Part shown: in pieces, positions 46,630 through 55,989 of the stretch
How the letters are laid out: each line of letters begins with the position of its first letter
How positions within the stretch are numbered: the stretch's first letter is position 1
From: CAVXFB01 sp963760935
GTDB lineage: Bacteria > Planctomycetota > Planctomycetia > Pirellulales > Thermoguttaceae
Assembly (NCBI GenBank): GCA_963760935.1
Contig: CAVXFB010000008.1
Coordinates: 868,001 to 932,000 of the forward strand
Direction of reading: 5' to 3'
Length of the DNA: 64,000 bases
The notes under the pieces: model-generated
What the model saw: the letters and a program-made list of their open reading frames with translations, nothing else
Told to the model about the DNA's origin: nothing
Database searches by the model: none
Position numbers and translations under genes: made by a program

Positions 46630-48009
46630 TCAATGTTGCTGCAAGCTGTCGCCTAGCAGGTTGCCCTCGATTGCGACGGCGGCCGTGCGCAAATCGCGGA
46701 TCGCCTCGACATACGACAAATTGGCCTGGAAGAACGTGCGCTGCGCCGTCAGCAATGTAATGTAGTTGAACTCGCCCTGTCGGTAACCCGTTGTTACCAG
46801 ATTGAGCGAAGCCTGGCGCTGGGCAGAATCTCGCCGGCGTATCGTTCAACTTGCGACCGGGCGTTCTGATACTGCTCGAAGGCGATGGCCAACCGCTGCT
46901 TCAATTCGAGCGCCACACGGCACACTTCGGCCCTGGCCAGGGCCACTTCGGCCTGCGCCTTGCGAATATTCCCCTGGTTGCGGTTGAAGACGGGCATCGG
47001 CATGCCGATCTCGATCCCGGCAATGCGGTCGCGCGTGGCGTTGTCGTACTGCGTGCTGGCCTGAACGTCGACGTTCGGCACACGCCCGGCAATCTCGCGA
47101 TCCAAAGCGGCCTCGGCCCGAGCTACGCCTGTGCGCGCCTCGGCCAGCACGGGACTCTCAGCCAGGATGCGATTGACCACTTCTTCCCAATTCAACAGCG
47201 CGAGACCATCCTGTAGATCGCCCTCCAGAGTTGCCGGCGGCATGTCCACGACGCTCGCTACGGCCAGAAGATTGCGCCACGCTGCCTGATGACGGTTGCG
47301 CGCTTTTTCGGCAAGGATTTGGGTCGACTCGGCCTCGATGCGAGCCTGGAGCACGTCGACGCGACTGACTTCCTTGGCCTTCAACAGTTGCTCGGCCGCC
47401 TTCGTGCCTTGCTTGCCGATCAGCAGCAATTGATCGGTCAGTTCTACGCTTCGCTGAGCAACCAACACGTCGTAGAAAGCATGGCGGACATCGTTTTGCA
47501 CGCGCTGCCGCTGGGCCGCCAACGCCCATTGGGCCTGCTGGACAGCGTGAGCCGCCACGTCGCGGGCGAGTTGCAGTTTGCCGGCAGTGACAAACTCTTG
47601 CGCGATGAATGCGCCCTGTTGCCCTGCCTGTCCTTCGTCGCCAATCTCGCTGGCCTGATAACCGGCTCGCGGATTGGGGTACAGGCCCGCCTGCGCATTC
47701 TCCTTGGGCTGCGTGCACACGTGCGACGGCTTGGCAAATCGTCGGGTTGTTCCGCAAGGCCATCTCTTCCCACTGCGCTAACGTCATCGCCGGTGGCGGA
47801 AGTTGCTCGGGCGGTGTGGGAGCGGCAGGGGTGACGCCGTCTGCGCTTGGCGTCCAGCGCAGATATCGGGCGCCAAGTCGGAGCGAGTCCAGGCTGGCCG
47901 CGTCCTCGGCGCAGACATCGGCTACGCAAGCGATCGCAACTGCGATGGCCATCAATGACCGAAGCCCGCTGGGCGATGCGACCATCGACGAACGCAGCCG
48001 TCTGGGCAT
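46630..48009 (-). CDS. TolC-like outer-membrane efflux protein (two frameshifts)
   Basis: Outer-membrane channel of the RND tripartite system, about 459 residues after repair. ATG at 48009 opens a signal-like N-terminus with MAIAVAIACVADVCAE; LDSLRLGARYLRWTP and NAQAGLYPNPRAGYQ are recognisable channel blocks, and the helical repeats contain the usual LARAEV-type segments. One extra base near 47697-47705 and one missing C in a CCC run near 46816 put three pieces out of frame; the last piece reads GYRQGEFNYITLLTAQRTFFQANL, the conserved C-terminal TolC helix. It is the first gene of the operon channel, His/Cys-rich protein, adaptor, pump. Confidence 0.85.
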
Positions 48010-48361
48010 GTGGTGACTTCCTTGTCCCATATTGGATTGCTTTCGGCAAACCGTGCCGGAAGCGTGGGCTATTCCTAGAAAGCCGCCCAAGAGTAGCGCA
48101 TCTTCCATCCGGCGGAGCGCGACAGGGCAAGAGAAGCAGACTTTTCTGGCAGAAAAGTCTGCCAGGCGGTTCGGTCACCCAAAAGCCGGGGAACTCCTGT
48201 AGAGGATCATTGTCGGGGCCGACTCGAGCTGCCAAATTCCCAATTTCCCAACTACGACAGGCGGCCGAACTGCCGTTGCTCTGGCCCCCCGAAAGCTGCT
48301 ATCATCCCGCCTTCGCCGTTGGCGAGAAACGGCCTTTATCTGCGCAAGGAGGCGCCATTCC
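48010..48361. other. gap between the efflux operon and a divergent hypothetical
   Basis: No gene. Contains a perfect 12-base hairpin, GCAGACTTTTCT (48136-48147) and AGAAAAGTCTGC (48151-48162) with a 3-base loop, 130 bases upstream of the tolC start. It could be an operator for the metal efflux operon or one of the REP-type palindromes. Confidence 0.6.
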
Positions 48362-49009
48362 ATGCATTCGTCGACTGCGGTCGTCGGCCGAGCATTGATC
48401 ATGCTGGCATGTGCCGTGGGGATTCCCGCCCTGGCCTTGTCGGGCAGTTCATGGTCAGCAATGCTCAAGAAGCTACAGGATTTTCAGTGGCCCGCCGTGT
48501 TGGAGTTTGCGTCGGCTTCAAAGACTCCAGCACCGAGACCAATGCGGCCGCTGCAAGCACCTCGCATGACCGCTCCACCGGTGGCTGCCAGCGTGCCAGC
48601 GGCGCCGGCGGGCCAAACACCCTTTGCTGAGGCCCCTTTGCCGCAACCGAGCGTCAACGCCGCCAACTCGGGCATCGTTCCGGTCGATTATCAGTTCCCA
48701 TCGCCAGCAAGTGCCTCGACGGCGCCTATTTCAACGACGGGCGAGCCTGCCACCGCCGCCAACGGGTCGGCAACGGAGTCCTTCCGCACGGTCCAAGAAC
48801 GCTTGCGACAGCTCGGTGCGACGTACTGTCTCCTCGAATCGTGGGGCAAGGACCAGCAACTGTACCGCTTCTATTGCAAGATGGCCATCGCCGGCAGCGC
48901 GGACTACACTCGGTACTTTGAATCGACCCACGGCGACCCGCTCCAGGCGATGCACGAAGTCTTGCGGCAAGTGGAAAGCTGGCGTGAAACCGGGGCACGC
49001 AAGAATTAG
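48362..49009 (+). CDS. conserved planctomycete secreted hypothetical
   Basis: 215 residues. A hydrophobic N-terminus (GRALIMLACAVGIPALAL), a long proline- and alanine-rich middle, and a C-terminal domain FRTVQERLRQLGATYCLLESWGKDQQLYRFYCKMAIAGSADYTRYFE that I recognise as conserved in planctomycetes. AAGGAGG precedes the ATG. Function unknown. Confidence 0.72.
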   Translation: MHSSTAVVGRALIMLACAVGIPALALSGSSWSAMLKKLQDFQWPAVLEFASASKTPAPRPMRPLQAPRMTAPPVAASVPAAPAGQTPFAEAPLPQPSVNAANSGIVPVDYQFPSPASASTAPISTTGEPATAANGSATESFRTVQERLRQLGATYCLLESWGKDQQLYRFYCKMAIAGSADYTRYFESTHGDPLQAMHEVLRQVESWRETGARKN

Positions 49010-49164
49010 CGGGCAAACAGCATCTGGCCGCGGCCGGCCCCAATTTTCCCTATCGGCGGCGAGTCCCTGCCGAACGGTGTCCATCCGCAGCCCGTTTCAT
49101 CCGATTCTCGACATGCACCCGGGGTGGCCTTGTCATTGCGACCCGTCATGCTTAGGTTTACAGC

Positions 49165-50295
49165 ATGCGGCCGTCGTTCCCAAGTCTCGGACGTGGATTA
49201 TCAAGCGCTGCACTGCGCTACTGTCACCCTCTGGTGGCAGGCCGCTGCGGTGCAAGTTGGCCTGCCGCAAACCGCCGACATCTTTTGTTCCGTGGGGCTG
49301 ATTCAACCCCCGAACAAGGAGTGGAAACGGCCGGCGACGAGCGTTTGGCGCGCCTGGAGGCATTGTTTTTTCTTTCGCAACAGGCACAAACCAGCCGAAA
49401 ACTAGCCCAGTTGGCAGGCTTGGCGGACGGTACCAAAGCGCGTACACTAGTCCGAGCTTTGAACCGAATATACGATGCAGGCGGAAGTGCGTTTCGCGTG
49501 GAGGAGGTGGCGGGCGGTTATCAATTGATGACGCGGACGAAGTTCGCCCCTTGGCTGCGGCGGCTACATTCCGCGCCGGAGGTCCGTCTGTCGGCTCCCG
49601 CCATGGAAACACTGGCCGTGGTGGCGTATCGACAACCGGTGCTTCGCGCGGAGATCGAAGCCATTCGCGGTGTACAATCGGGCGAAGTGCTCCGTCAGCT
49701 CATCGAACGCGACTTTGTGCGGATCGCCGGTCGATCCAACGAACTTGGCCGACCTTTCCTGTACGGGACCACCAAACAATTCCTTCAAATCTTCGGACTG
49801 AGACGTTTAGACGAACTACCAAGGGCTGACGTATTGCGACAGCAAGCGGCAGCTCCAAACAATATCGAAGCAAGTTGCTGCACAGACCTAGCCAGCGAAA
49901 CCAATCAATCCCAAGTACCGGAAGAGGAGACCAACGTGACAACCAACATTACCCAAACACGGCGAGAGACCCCTACCGAACCTAGCCGTGCGGCCGTGAT
50001 GCAGCCCCGACGCAACGCTGGACCTGGCGGCCAGGAAGTGTTTGGCAAGTTCCAGGAAGAGGACGACGAGCTCGACGAAGACGAGGATGATGACGATGAC
50101 GATGACGATGAGGACCTCGATGACGAGCCCTGGGAAGAGGTAGAGGACGACGACGAGGATCTTGACGAGGACGAAGACGAGGACTGGGACGAAGACGAGG
50201 AGTGGGACGAGGAAGAGGATGAAGATTGGGAAGACGATGACGATGACGACTGGGAAGATGACGACGAAGAGGAGGAGGACGACGACGAGAAATGA
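49165..50295 (+). CDS. scpB: chromosome segregation and condensation protein ScpB with acidic tail
   Basis: SMC-associated winged-helix protein. The ScpB core runs from about residue 60 to 230 with LARLEALFFLSQQAQTSRKLAQLAG, VRLSAPAMETLAVVAYRQPVLRAEIEAIRGV and LGRPFLYGTTKQFLQIFGL, all diagnostic. From about residue 290 the protein becomes almost entirely Asp/Glu (runs such as DEDEDDDDDDDDED) to the last residue. The first 50 residues are not domain-like, so a later start is possible. Such an acidic tail can act as a flexible mimic of DNA or a counter-ion for basic partners; its role here is unknown. Confidence 0.85.
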   Translation: MRPSFPSLGRGLSSAALRYCHPLVAGRCGASWPAANRRHLLFRGADSTPEQGVETAGDERLARLEALFFLSQQAQTSRKLAQLAGLADGTKARTLVRALNRIYDAGGSAFRVEEVAGGYQLMTRTKFAPWLRRLHSAPEVRLSAPAMETLAVVAYRQPVLRAEIEAIRGVQSGEVLRQLIERDFVRIAGRSNELGRPFLYGTTKQFLQIFGLRRLDELPRADVLRQQAAAPNNIEASCCTDLASETNQSQVPEEETNVTTNITQTRRETPTEPSRAAVMQPRRNAGPGGQEVFGKFQEEDDELDEDEDDDDDDDDEDLDDEPWEEVEDDDEDLDEDEDEDWDEDEEWDEEEDEDWEDDDDDDWEDDDEEEEDDDEK

Positions 50296-50387
50296 GCCCT
50301 CGGTAGTGCTGGCCTAGCCATCAGGCTCGGATCGTCCTATGCGACCACAGCGCTGTCGAGCACGTCTACGTCGCTGCTTCGCTTCGC

Positions 50388-51682
50388 TCAGGATGGCTTT
50401 GAGAACGCCAGATGCTTCGGCTGGCGAAGGACGTAGATCCAGAGCGCGACCGCGCAGACCAAAAGCAGGATGCTTACGTTTTGCGCGATGCTCATCCGCG
50501 TACCGAGCACGTCCGCTTCATCGCTGCGTAGCGATTCGATGAAGAACCGTGAAACGGGGTAGGTCGACATCAGCAGCGCAAAAAGTACACCGTCGCGGCG
50601 GCGGAATCGATCGACCACCAGCAGCAGCAGACATAGCAGCAGCCCGTCGATCATGCTGTAGATCTGCGTGGGGTGCACGGGCAGGCTGCGCCGGGCGGTT
50701 TTACAGCCGCGATCGTGATTGGCGGACCGTTATCCGTGGTCACACTGAGCGGCTGCTCACGCGCGAATGCTTCGCTCAGCGCGATGTAGGCATCCTCGCA
50801 CGTGGAGATCTCACGGCCGTTGAGCGTCCGCAGCCGGTCGTTCACTTTCAGGCCAGCCCGCTGGGCTTCGGAGTCGTGACGGACGGCCAACACGCGGGGC
50901 TCGCTTTTCGGATTGGCGGCGAGCGTGAAGCCATACATCTGGCCGCGTTCGACTTGGGCCCGATACGGCGGCGTATATTCTGGCGGCGTGCTGGCCGGAA
51001 AGGTTATGGCCCAGGGGTGATCGCAGACCGCGCCGTAACAGCAGCCGTTCATCAGGCAGCCGATTCGCCCAATGGCCAGACCGAGCGCCATGCTTGGGGC
51101 CATCAAATCGCAAACGGCCAACAGCGGCAAGCGCTGTTTGTAGACGAACAGCAGCAAGCCAGCCACGGCTCCAAAGAAGGCGCCGTAGACGACGAGTCCG
51201 CCTTTGGCCACGTTGACGATTTCGCCCAACAATGGGCCCAATCCGCCGCCAGGACTTGTGTAGGCGGGCCAATACTGTGTGTCCCAAAAATGAACGACGT
51301 AAAAGACCCTCGCGCCGATGATGCCCGGTACGAGTAACCAAAAGACCACCGAGTAGACGGTCTCCGGGCTAACGCCCACGCGCCGCGCCCGCCACACGGC
51401 CAAACCGGTTCCCGCGACGACGGCCAGCATGATCATGACGCCGTAGCCACGAATGGGCAGCCCTTGCGGTTCGCAGACCGCCGGCAATACCCAGCGAATT
51501 ATCGCACCAACCAAGAGCAAAAGCGGCACGTAGCTCCACGTGTCGGCAATGAACCCTTGCCGCCAAATTAGCCAGCCGAGCAAGCCAACACTCGCCACAG
51601 CCCAGAGCACCAAGAGCAGCCCGGGCCCAAAGACCGGATAGCCGGCTAACTCACCAGGAATGAAGAACAATTTCTGACACAT
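50388..51682 (-). CDS. lgt: prolipoprotein diacylglyceryl transferase with inserted PDZ-like domain (single frameshift)
   Basis: Integral membrane enzyme that transfers diacylglycerol to the lipobox cysteine of lipoproteins. About seven membrane helices and the signature GRIGCLMNGCCYG are seen; after repair the C-terminal half begins HPTQIYSMIDGLLL. Between these signatures lies an insertion of roughly 90 residues containing SEAQRAGLKVNDRLRTLNGREI, a PDZ-type pattern, which is not in E. coli Lgt. One missing base in an A/C run near 50697-50704 splits the gene at the end of the insertion (VK|TARRSLPVHPTQ). Repaired length about 431 residues. Essential in most diderms, so the break is probably a sequence error. 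Confidence 0.9.
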
Positions 51683-51905
51683 GGAAGGGAGAACTTACCA
51701 GATCGATAGGAAGGATGAAAAGGCCAAGTCTGACGGCTTGCAGGGGGTAATGACGCAAGTCCGGCAGGAGGGGCCCGCGAAAAAAGCGGCCGAACGGCCC
51801 GCCCTCCACGGACATCACGACAAATTTCAGGGTATCACGTTTGACGAGGCGGGGACAGTGCGAAGCATCTGCTAGGGCACAACACGACCACGCTGCAATG
51901 GGCCT

Positions 51906-52763
51906 TTATGGTTCCAGCAAGCAATTATCAATCAATCGCGTATTTTCGATCTTCACCGCCAGCACGGCCAGTGTGCGGCCGGCGATTGTCTCGACCGGTA
52001 GAAGTGTCTCGGGGTCGACCAGTGCGACGTAATCGATTTGGGCATCGTCGGCAGTGGCGATAATTTCGCACATTTTCGCTAGGATCGTGGCCGCACTTCG
52101 TTCGCCCTGTTTGACCAACTCATTGGCCGCTTGCAGGCTCTTCCAGAGGACCAGCGCCCGCTGCCGCGCGGCGGGGCTCAGGTAGCGGTTGCGGGAGCTC
52201 ATCGCCAGGCCGTCAGACTCGCGCATAATCGGGCAAACGCGAATGGCTACTGGAACATCGAGGTCCGCCACCATGCGGCGAATAACCAATGCTTGTTGAA
52301 AATCCTTCTGGCCGAAGTACGCCACATCCGGCTGGACCATGTTCAGTAGTTTCAGCACGATGGTCGCCACACCGCGAAAATGACCTGGGCGGCAGATTCC
52401 CTCCAGCGGCTCGGCCACGCAGCCGGGCTCGACCCAAGTGGTGTGGCCCGAGCGATATACCTCGTCGTTCGTTGGGGCAAAAACCAGATCCGTGCGGCAG
52501 CCGTCCAGCAAGGCGAGATCGCTTTCGAGTGTGCGCGGGTACTGCTGAAAATCTTCGCTGGGGCCAAACTGGCTTGGATTGACGTAGATCGATACGACCG
52601 TGTAGTCGCAGTCTTCCGAGGCCGCGCGTACCAGGCTTAGATGCCCCTCGTGCAGCGCCGCCATCGTGGGCACGAAGCCGATTTTCTTTACGGCCCGCCG
52701 CGCAGCAGCCACCTCGACCCGCAATTGAGCGACGGTGGTTACGACATTCGGCATACGTTCCAC
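51906..52763 (-). CDS. panC: pantothenate synthetase
   Basis: Joins pantoate and beta-alanine with ATP, last step of pantothenate synthesis. GFVPTMAALHEGHLSLV holds the HxGH motif and MSSRNRYL the KMSKS-like loop; VNPSQFGPSEDFQQYPR and GQKDFQQALVIRRM are family blocks. 285 residues from a GTG at 52763, or 282 from the ATG nine bases later. The gene starts one base after folK stops, so the two are an operon. Intact frame. Confidence 0.96.
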   Translation of the reverse strand: MERMPNVVTTVAQLRVEVAAARRAVKKIGFVPTMAALHEGHLSLVRAASEDCDYTVVSIYVNPSQFGPSEDFQQYPRTLESDLALLDGCRTDLVFAPTNDEVYRSGHTTWVEPGCVAEPLEGICRPGHFRGVATIVLKLLNMVQPDVAYFGQKDFQQALVIRRMVADLDVPVAIRVCPIMRESDGLAMSSRNRYLSPAARQRALVLWKSLQAANELVKQGERSAATILAKMCEIIATADDAQIDYVALVDPETLLPVETIAGRTLAVLAVKIENTRLIDNCLLEP

Positions 52764-52764
52764 T

Positions 52765-53814
52765 TTATTCCATCGCCTGGACGGCCGCTAGCACCTCGGC
52801 GAAGGCGGCATCGCCGTCGTCGTCATCGGCATAGAGCACAGGGCCTACGTTCGGCTGACGCGATTGGTCCAGAACCGATCTGCGAATCCGGTCGAGCTGG
52901 TCGCAGGTCAACGGTCGCTCACACTGGCGACCGCGGCTTTGCACCCGGGCCAAGAGTTTTTCGGCCGGGGCATCGAGAAGCACAAGAAGCTTCGGGCGGA
53001 CCACATTTTGCCGCAACCATTGATACTCCTCCAAGAACGTCGGAAATTGTTGGTCGTTGAGCCACGCCCGGGCAAAGGCGGCCGATTGGTCGAACCAGAA
53101 GTCGCTCACCGTCCAGCCCTGGCTCGGCCAATCGCCACGGGCCAGCAGCCGTGCTCTTTGACGAAGGAAAGCGTGCTCCACTTGCCAGGCGTGACCAGCC
53201 GGGTCGGCGTAGAACGCGTCGAGCTGCCGCCAGTCTGGCTGCTCTTCGACGAGGCGAGCCGGGGCGGCTGCGGCCAGCCGAAGGGCCAAATGCGATTTGC
53301 CGGCGGCGATCGGACCGGTGATCGCCACATACGCTGGCGCAGCGTTAAGGTGCTCTAGCAATCGGCCAACCGTCCAGCCAGTCGTCGGATGCAGCATCTC
53401 GGCAGCCACCTCGGCCGCTGGTTCTAGCACGAATCGCCGCCACGCCATGCGCGGATGCGGCAGCACGAGCGAAGGCGAATTGAGCACGAGATCGTCGTAC
53501 AGCAGGAGATCGAGATCGATCGTCCGCGGCCCCCACCGTTCTCCACGACGCCGGCCCAGGCGATTCTCAATTTGCTCAAGCAGGGCGAACAACTCCACCG
53601 GAGCAAGCGACGTCTCGACCTTCAGCGCGCCGTTGAGAAAACGGGCTTGCTCGGACGGTCCACCGACCGGGGTCGTCTCATGCCAGCCGCTAATGCCAAG
53701 GATTGCAACATGTGGCTGGCGGCGAAGTTTGGCGACGGCCGCCTCGATGTTTGCCAGGCGGTTCCCCTCGTTCGACCCCAGAGCGATAAGGGAGACAGGC
53801 ATGGTGGGCTGCAA
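52765..53814 (-). CDS. folK: FolK-deoxynucleoside kinase fusion
   Basis: 349 residues in two domains. The first 150 are hydroxymethyldihydropterin pyrophosphokinase: SLIALGSNEGNRLANI, FLNGALKVET and RTIDLDLLLYDDL are diagnostic of FolK. From about residue 165 the sequence changes to a deoxynucleoside-kinase-like P-loop domain with ITGPIAAGKSHLALRLA (Walker A), LLVLLDAPAEKLLARVQSRGR (LID arginines) and a FDQSAAF region. So one chain may combine folate biosynthesis and nucleoside salvage. panC follows directly. The fusion is in a single intact frame. Confidence 0.9.
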   Translation of the reverse strand: MQPTMPVSLIALGSNEGNRLANIEAAVAKLRRQPHVAILGISGWHETTPVGGPSEQARFLNGALKVETSLAPVELFALLEQIENRLGRRRGERWGPRTIDLDLLLYDDLVLNSPSLVLPHPRMAWRRFVLEPAAEVAAEMLHPTTGWTVGRLLEHLNAAPAYVAITGPIAAGKSHLALRLAAAAPARLVEEQPDWRQLDAFYADPAGHAWQVEHAFLRQRARLLARGDWPSQGWTVSDFWFDQSAAFARAWLNDQQFPTFLEEYQWLRQNVVRPKLLVLLDAPAEKLLARVQSRGRQCERPLTCDQLDRIRRSVLDQSRQPNVGPVLYADDDDGDAAFAEVLAAVQAME

Positions 53815-54218
53815 GCCGCAGGGGCGTTCGTACTATCCACAGTTCAAAAAAATGTGACCACCCCTGGGTGGGAAGGCAAAGGGCAGCGTCGGCCGTTCAC
53901 AGTATAGCAAGTGGCCGCTAGAAGTTGTTAAGCCTGAAACGGGCTACAGCAGGAGTTTCTGGCTTCCCAGGCGGCGAACGACAGAAAGTACTGGGGGGGA
54001 CCTCCGGACCGCGACGCGCTGCCGCCGACTGTCGTTCCCTGCAGTTGCGCCCCCAGTACCTTCGTCAGGCACCATTCTCCAAAGGATGACCGGATTGTCA
54101 AGCCACCATGATTTTGCCGCATCACGATTGCCGACAAATGAATTGGCGGAGGCTCCTCGCTTGAGGTTTTGGGAGGATTGATTAGGATAAAGAGTCTGTG
54201 CTGAAGGAGACGAGTTCC
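53815..54218. other. gap with interleaved inverted repeats
   Basis: No gene found. The notable feature is a pair of interleaved inverted repeats at 53976-54059, described separately. The remainder shows no strong signal apart from the ribosome-binding site of the small gene at 54219. Confidence 0.5.
53976..54059. ncRNA. candidate pseudoknot-forming RNA element
   Basis: GAACGACAG (53976-53984) pairs exactly with CTGTCGTTC (54029-54037), and GTACTGGGGG (53988-53997) pairs exactly with CCCCCAGTAC (54050-54059). The order left1, left2, right1, right2 makes an H-type pseudoknot topology rather than a nested hairpin. Strand of transcription is unknown because inverted repeats look the same on both. 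Confidence 0.35.
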
Positions 54219-54452
54219 ATGAAAACCGCCTGCCGTGTTGCTTGCTGGCTAATCACAGGCACCATCGTCGTATCGATGATGTTCGTGCTCGGCACCAACC
54301 GCCTTGCGTATTGTGGTCAGGCCGAATTATTGCCGCGACACGTTGAAACGCTCGCCGCGCGATGGCCGACGCCGGCGCCCCCGCCCAACGTGGTTTTTGT
54401 CCACATCGAAACCGACGAGCCGGATCTACAGATCGGCTGGGCCGACAAATAG
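54219..54452 (+). CDS. small membrane or secreted protein
   Basis: 77 residues: MKTACRVACWLITGTIVVSMMFVLG is a transmembrane segment or uncleaved signal, and the rest is short and soluble with TPAPPPNVVFVHIE. AAGGAGA lies at good spacing before the ATG at 54219. No family recognised; it is a plausible real gene because of the ribosome site and clear hydrophobic pattern. Confidence 0.5.
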   Translation: MKTACRVACWLITGTIVVSMMFVLGTNRLAYCGQAELLPRHVETLAARWPTPAPPPNVVFVHIETDEPDLQIGWADK

Positions 54453-54937
54453 ATCCATTCGCGTGGCACGCCCCACGAGCGTGTTTGTAGAGGGCTGTCG
54501 GCGCTGAGCAATCAGCTCCTCTCAGAGCCAACAAGCCGGTTGCCTTTAGATCGCGGTTGTGACATCGCTAAATCGTTGGCACCGTTGCCGCCGACCGGTT
54601 GCCCTGCACTGAAAGAAATCACCCGTGGGAATCGTTGGCAGGAAAACCCTCGACCCTTGCTTGCGGTACGGCTGCATCTAGCTGTGCTGGCGAAAGTGCA
54701 GATCGCATAACCGGGATGAAGCCAACGCGGAAACGGCGACCTAAAGTCGAGCAGCATGGCAATGAGCTACGATCCTAACCCGATGAAAGCAGAGTGGGGC
54801 AAGAGCGGGCAGAACTCTTTTCGATCTAAGACCGCCGGTGATTGATGAAAAATAGTTCTGGCCCCGTTGTCACACCCAAGCGTATCTGGAATACCCCCCG
54901 CTTTCATCGCATGCCAGTCGACGGGGCCCGGGATCGG
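54453..54937. other. gene-free stretch beside the FkbM remnant
   Basis: No supported gene; open frames here (for example at 54512-54757 on the minus strand) lack family features or ribosome sites. Confidence 0.5.
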
Positions 54938-55980
54938 CTACACCCAACAGTACAGCACGGTTTCGTCTTGGTTCAACGAATGATGCCGCACCGCCATTTT
55001 GTAATCCGGCACCAAGCTTCGCAAGAAGAGCGGAAGTTCAAACATGTCGGTTAATCGATGATAGAGCGAAATGGCCATCTTGGGGCGGTGCGTTTTCACG
55101 CTGACCGATGCGCCATGCAGCATGGGCAACTCGAAGCCCTCGATGTCCGCTTTGAGGTAGGTAACGGGCTCGCCATGAAGATAGTCGTCCAGCCGCTGGA
55201 CTCGAAGCGAGCCGCCTTGCGTTCCGTGCGAGAACAGGAATGAACCGGACATGTTCCCCAACTCGGACTCGAAGAAGGAGAGGCTCGTGTCTTGGTCGCC
55301 CAGCCCCGACGGGACGCACACGATCCCGGCGTCGGCCAACGCCCATTCCTGTCGCAGGCGCTGGGCCCGCTTCTGTAATGCCGCGAACGGTGTCGGGCAT
55401 GGCTCGAAGGCATGGATTCGCTGGAAAATGCCGTGCGTCCGCCAGATGAACTCTTCCATCGTCTCGCCGACGTAAGCCCCTGCGTCGACCATGACCCCTT
55501 TGACATCGGGAAGGTACTGAAATTCGGGGACGCCCAGTATTGATTGCCTTCGTAGATCGAATGACAGAGCGAGAAGTCGCCGAGAAGGTTGGCCTTGACG
55601 ATCGTGATATAGACCGATCGCGACCGGGCGTCCGAGAGCATGCCGCACATGACCGCTCGCAGACGGTCCAGGTTGGTGCGGAAGATATAGTGCGCGAACG
55701 CCTCGCATCCTCGCCCCGCCTTCCAGAGTTTGGCCGCCACAGGCCGCCAATTCTTCAACGAGATCACAATCGGGCAGCCGCTCTGGATGGCGGAGGCAGC
55801 CGGCACGATATCGCGTCCGCAATAGCTCGTGCCCTCGCGACCGGGCGTGTCGTCGATGAAACCCAGGACGTTGATCTGGTGTTGCGTGAAATGGTCGAGG
55901 GCCCCGGCGCCAATGGAACCGGCTCCGTAGAGGTAGACTCCCTCCTTATATTCGGGCGACTTCCGTCCCGTAAATTCACC

Positions 55981-55989
55981 GAGTTGTTC
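55981..55989. repeat. 9-base target-site duplication, left copy
   Basis: GAGTTGTTC immediately precedes the left end of the IS; an identical copy follows its right end at 57025-57033. Confidence 0.9.

Noticed and set aside
54512..54757. 81-residue minus-strand open frame
   Set aside because: No ribosome site or family features; it lies in a stretch with stops in the surrounding frames.
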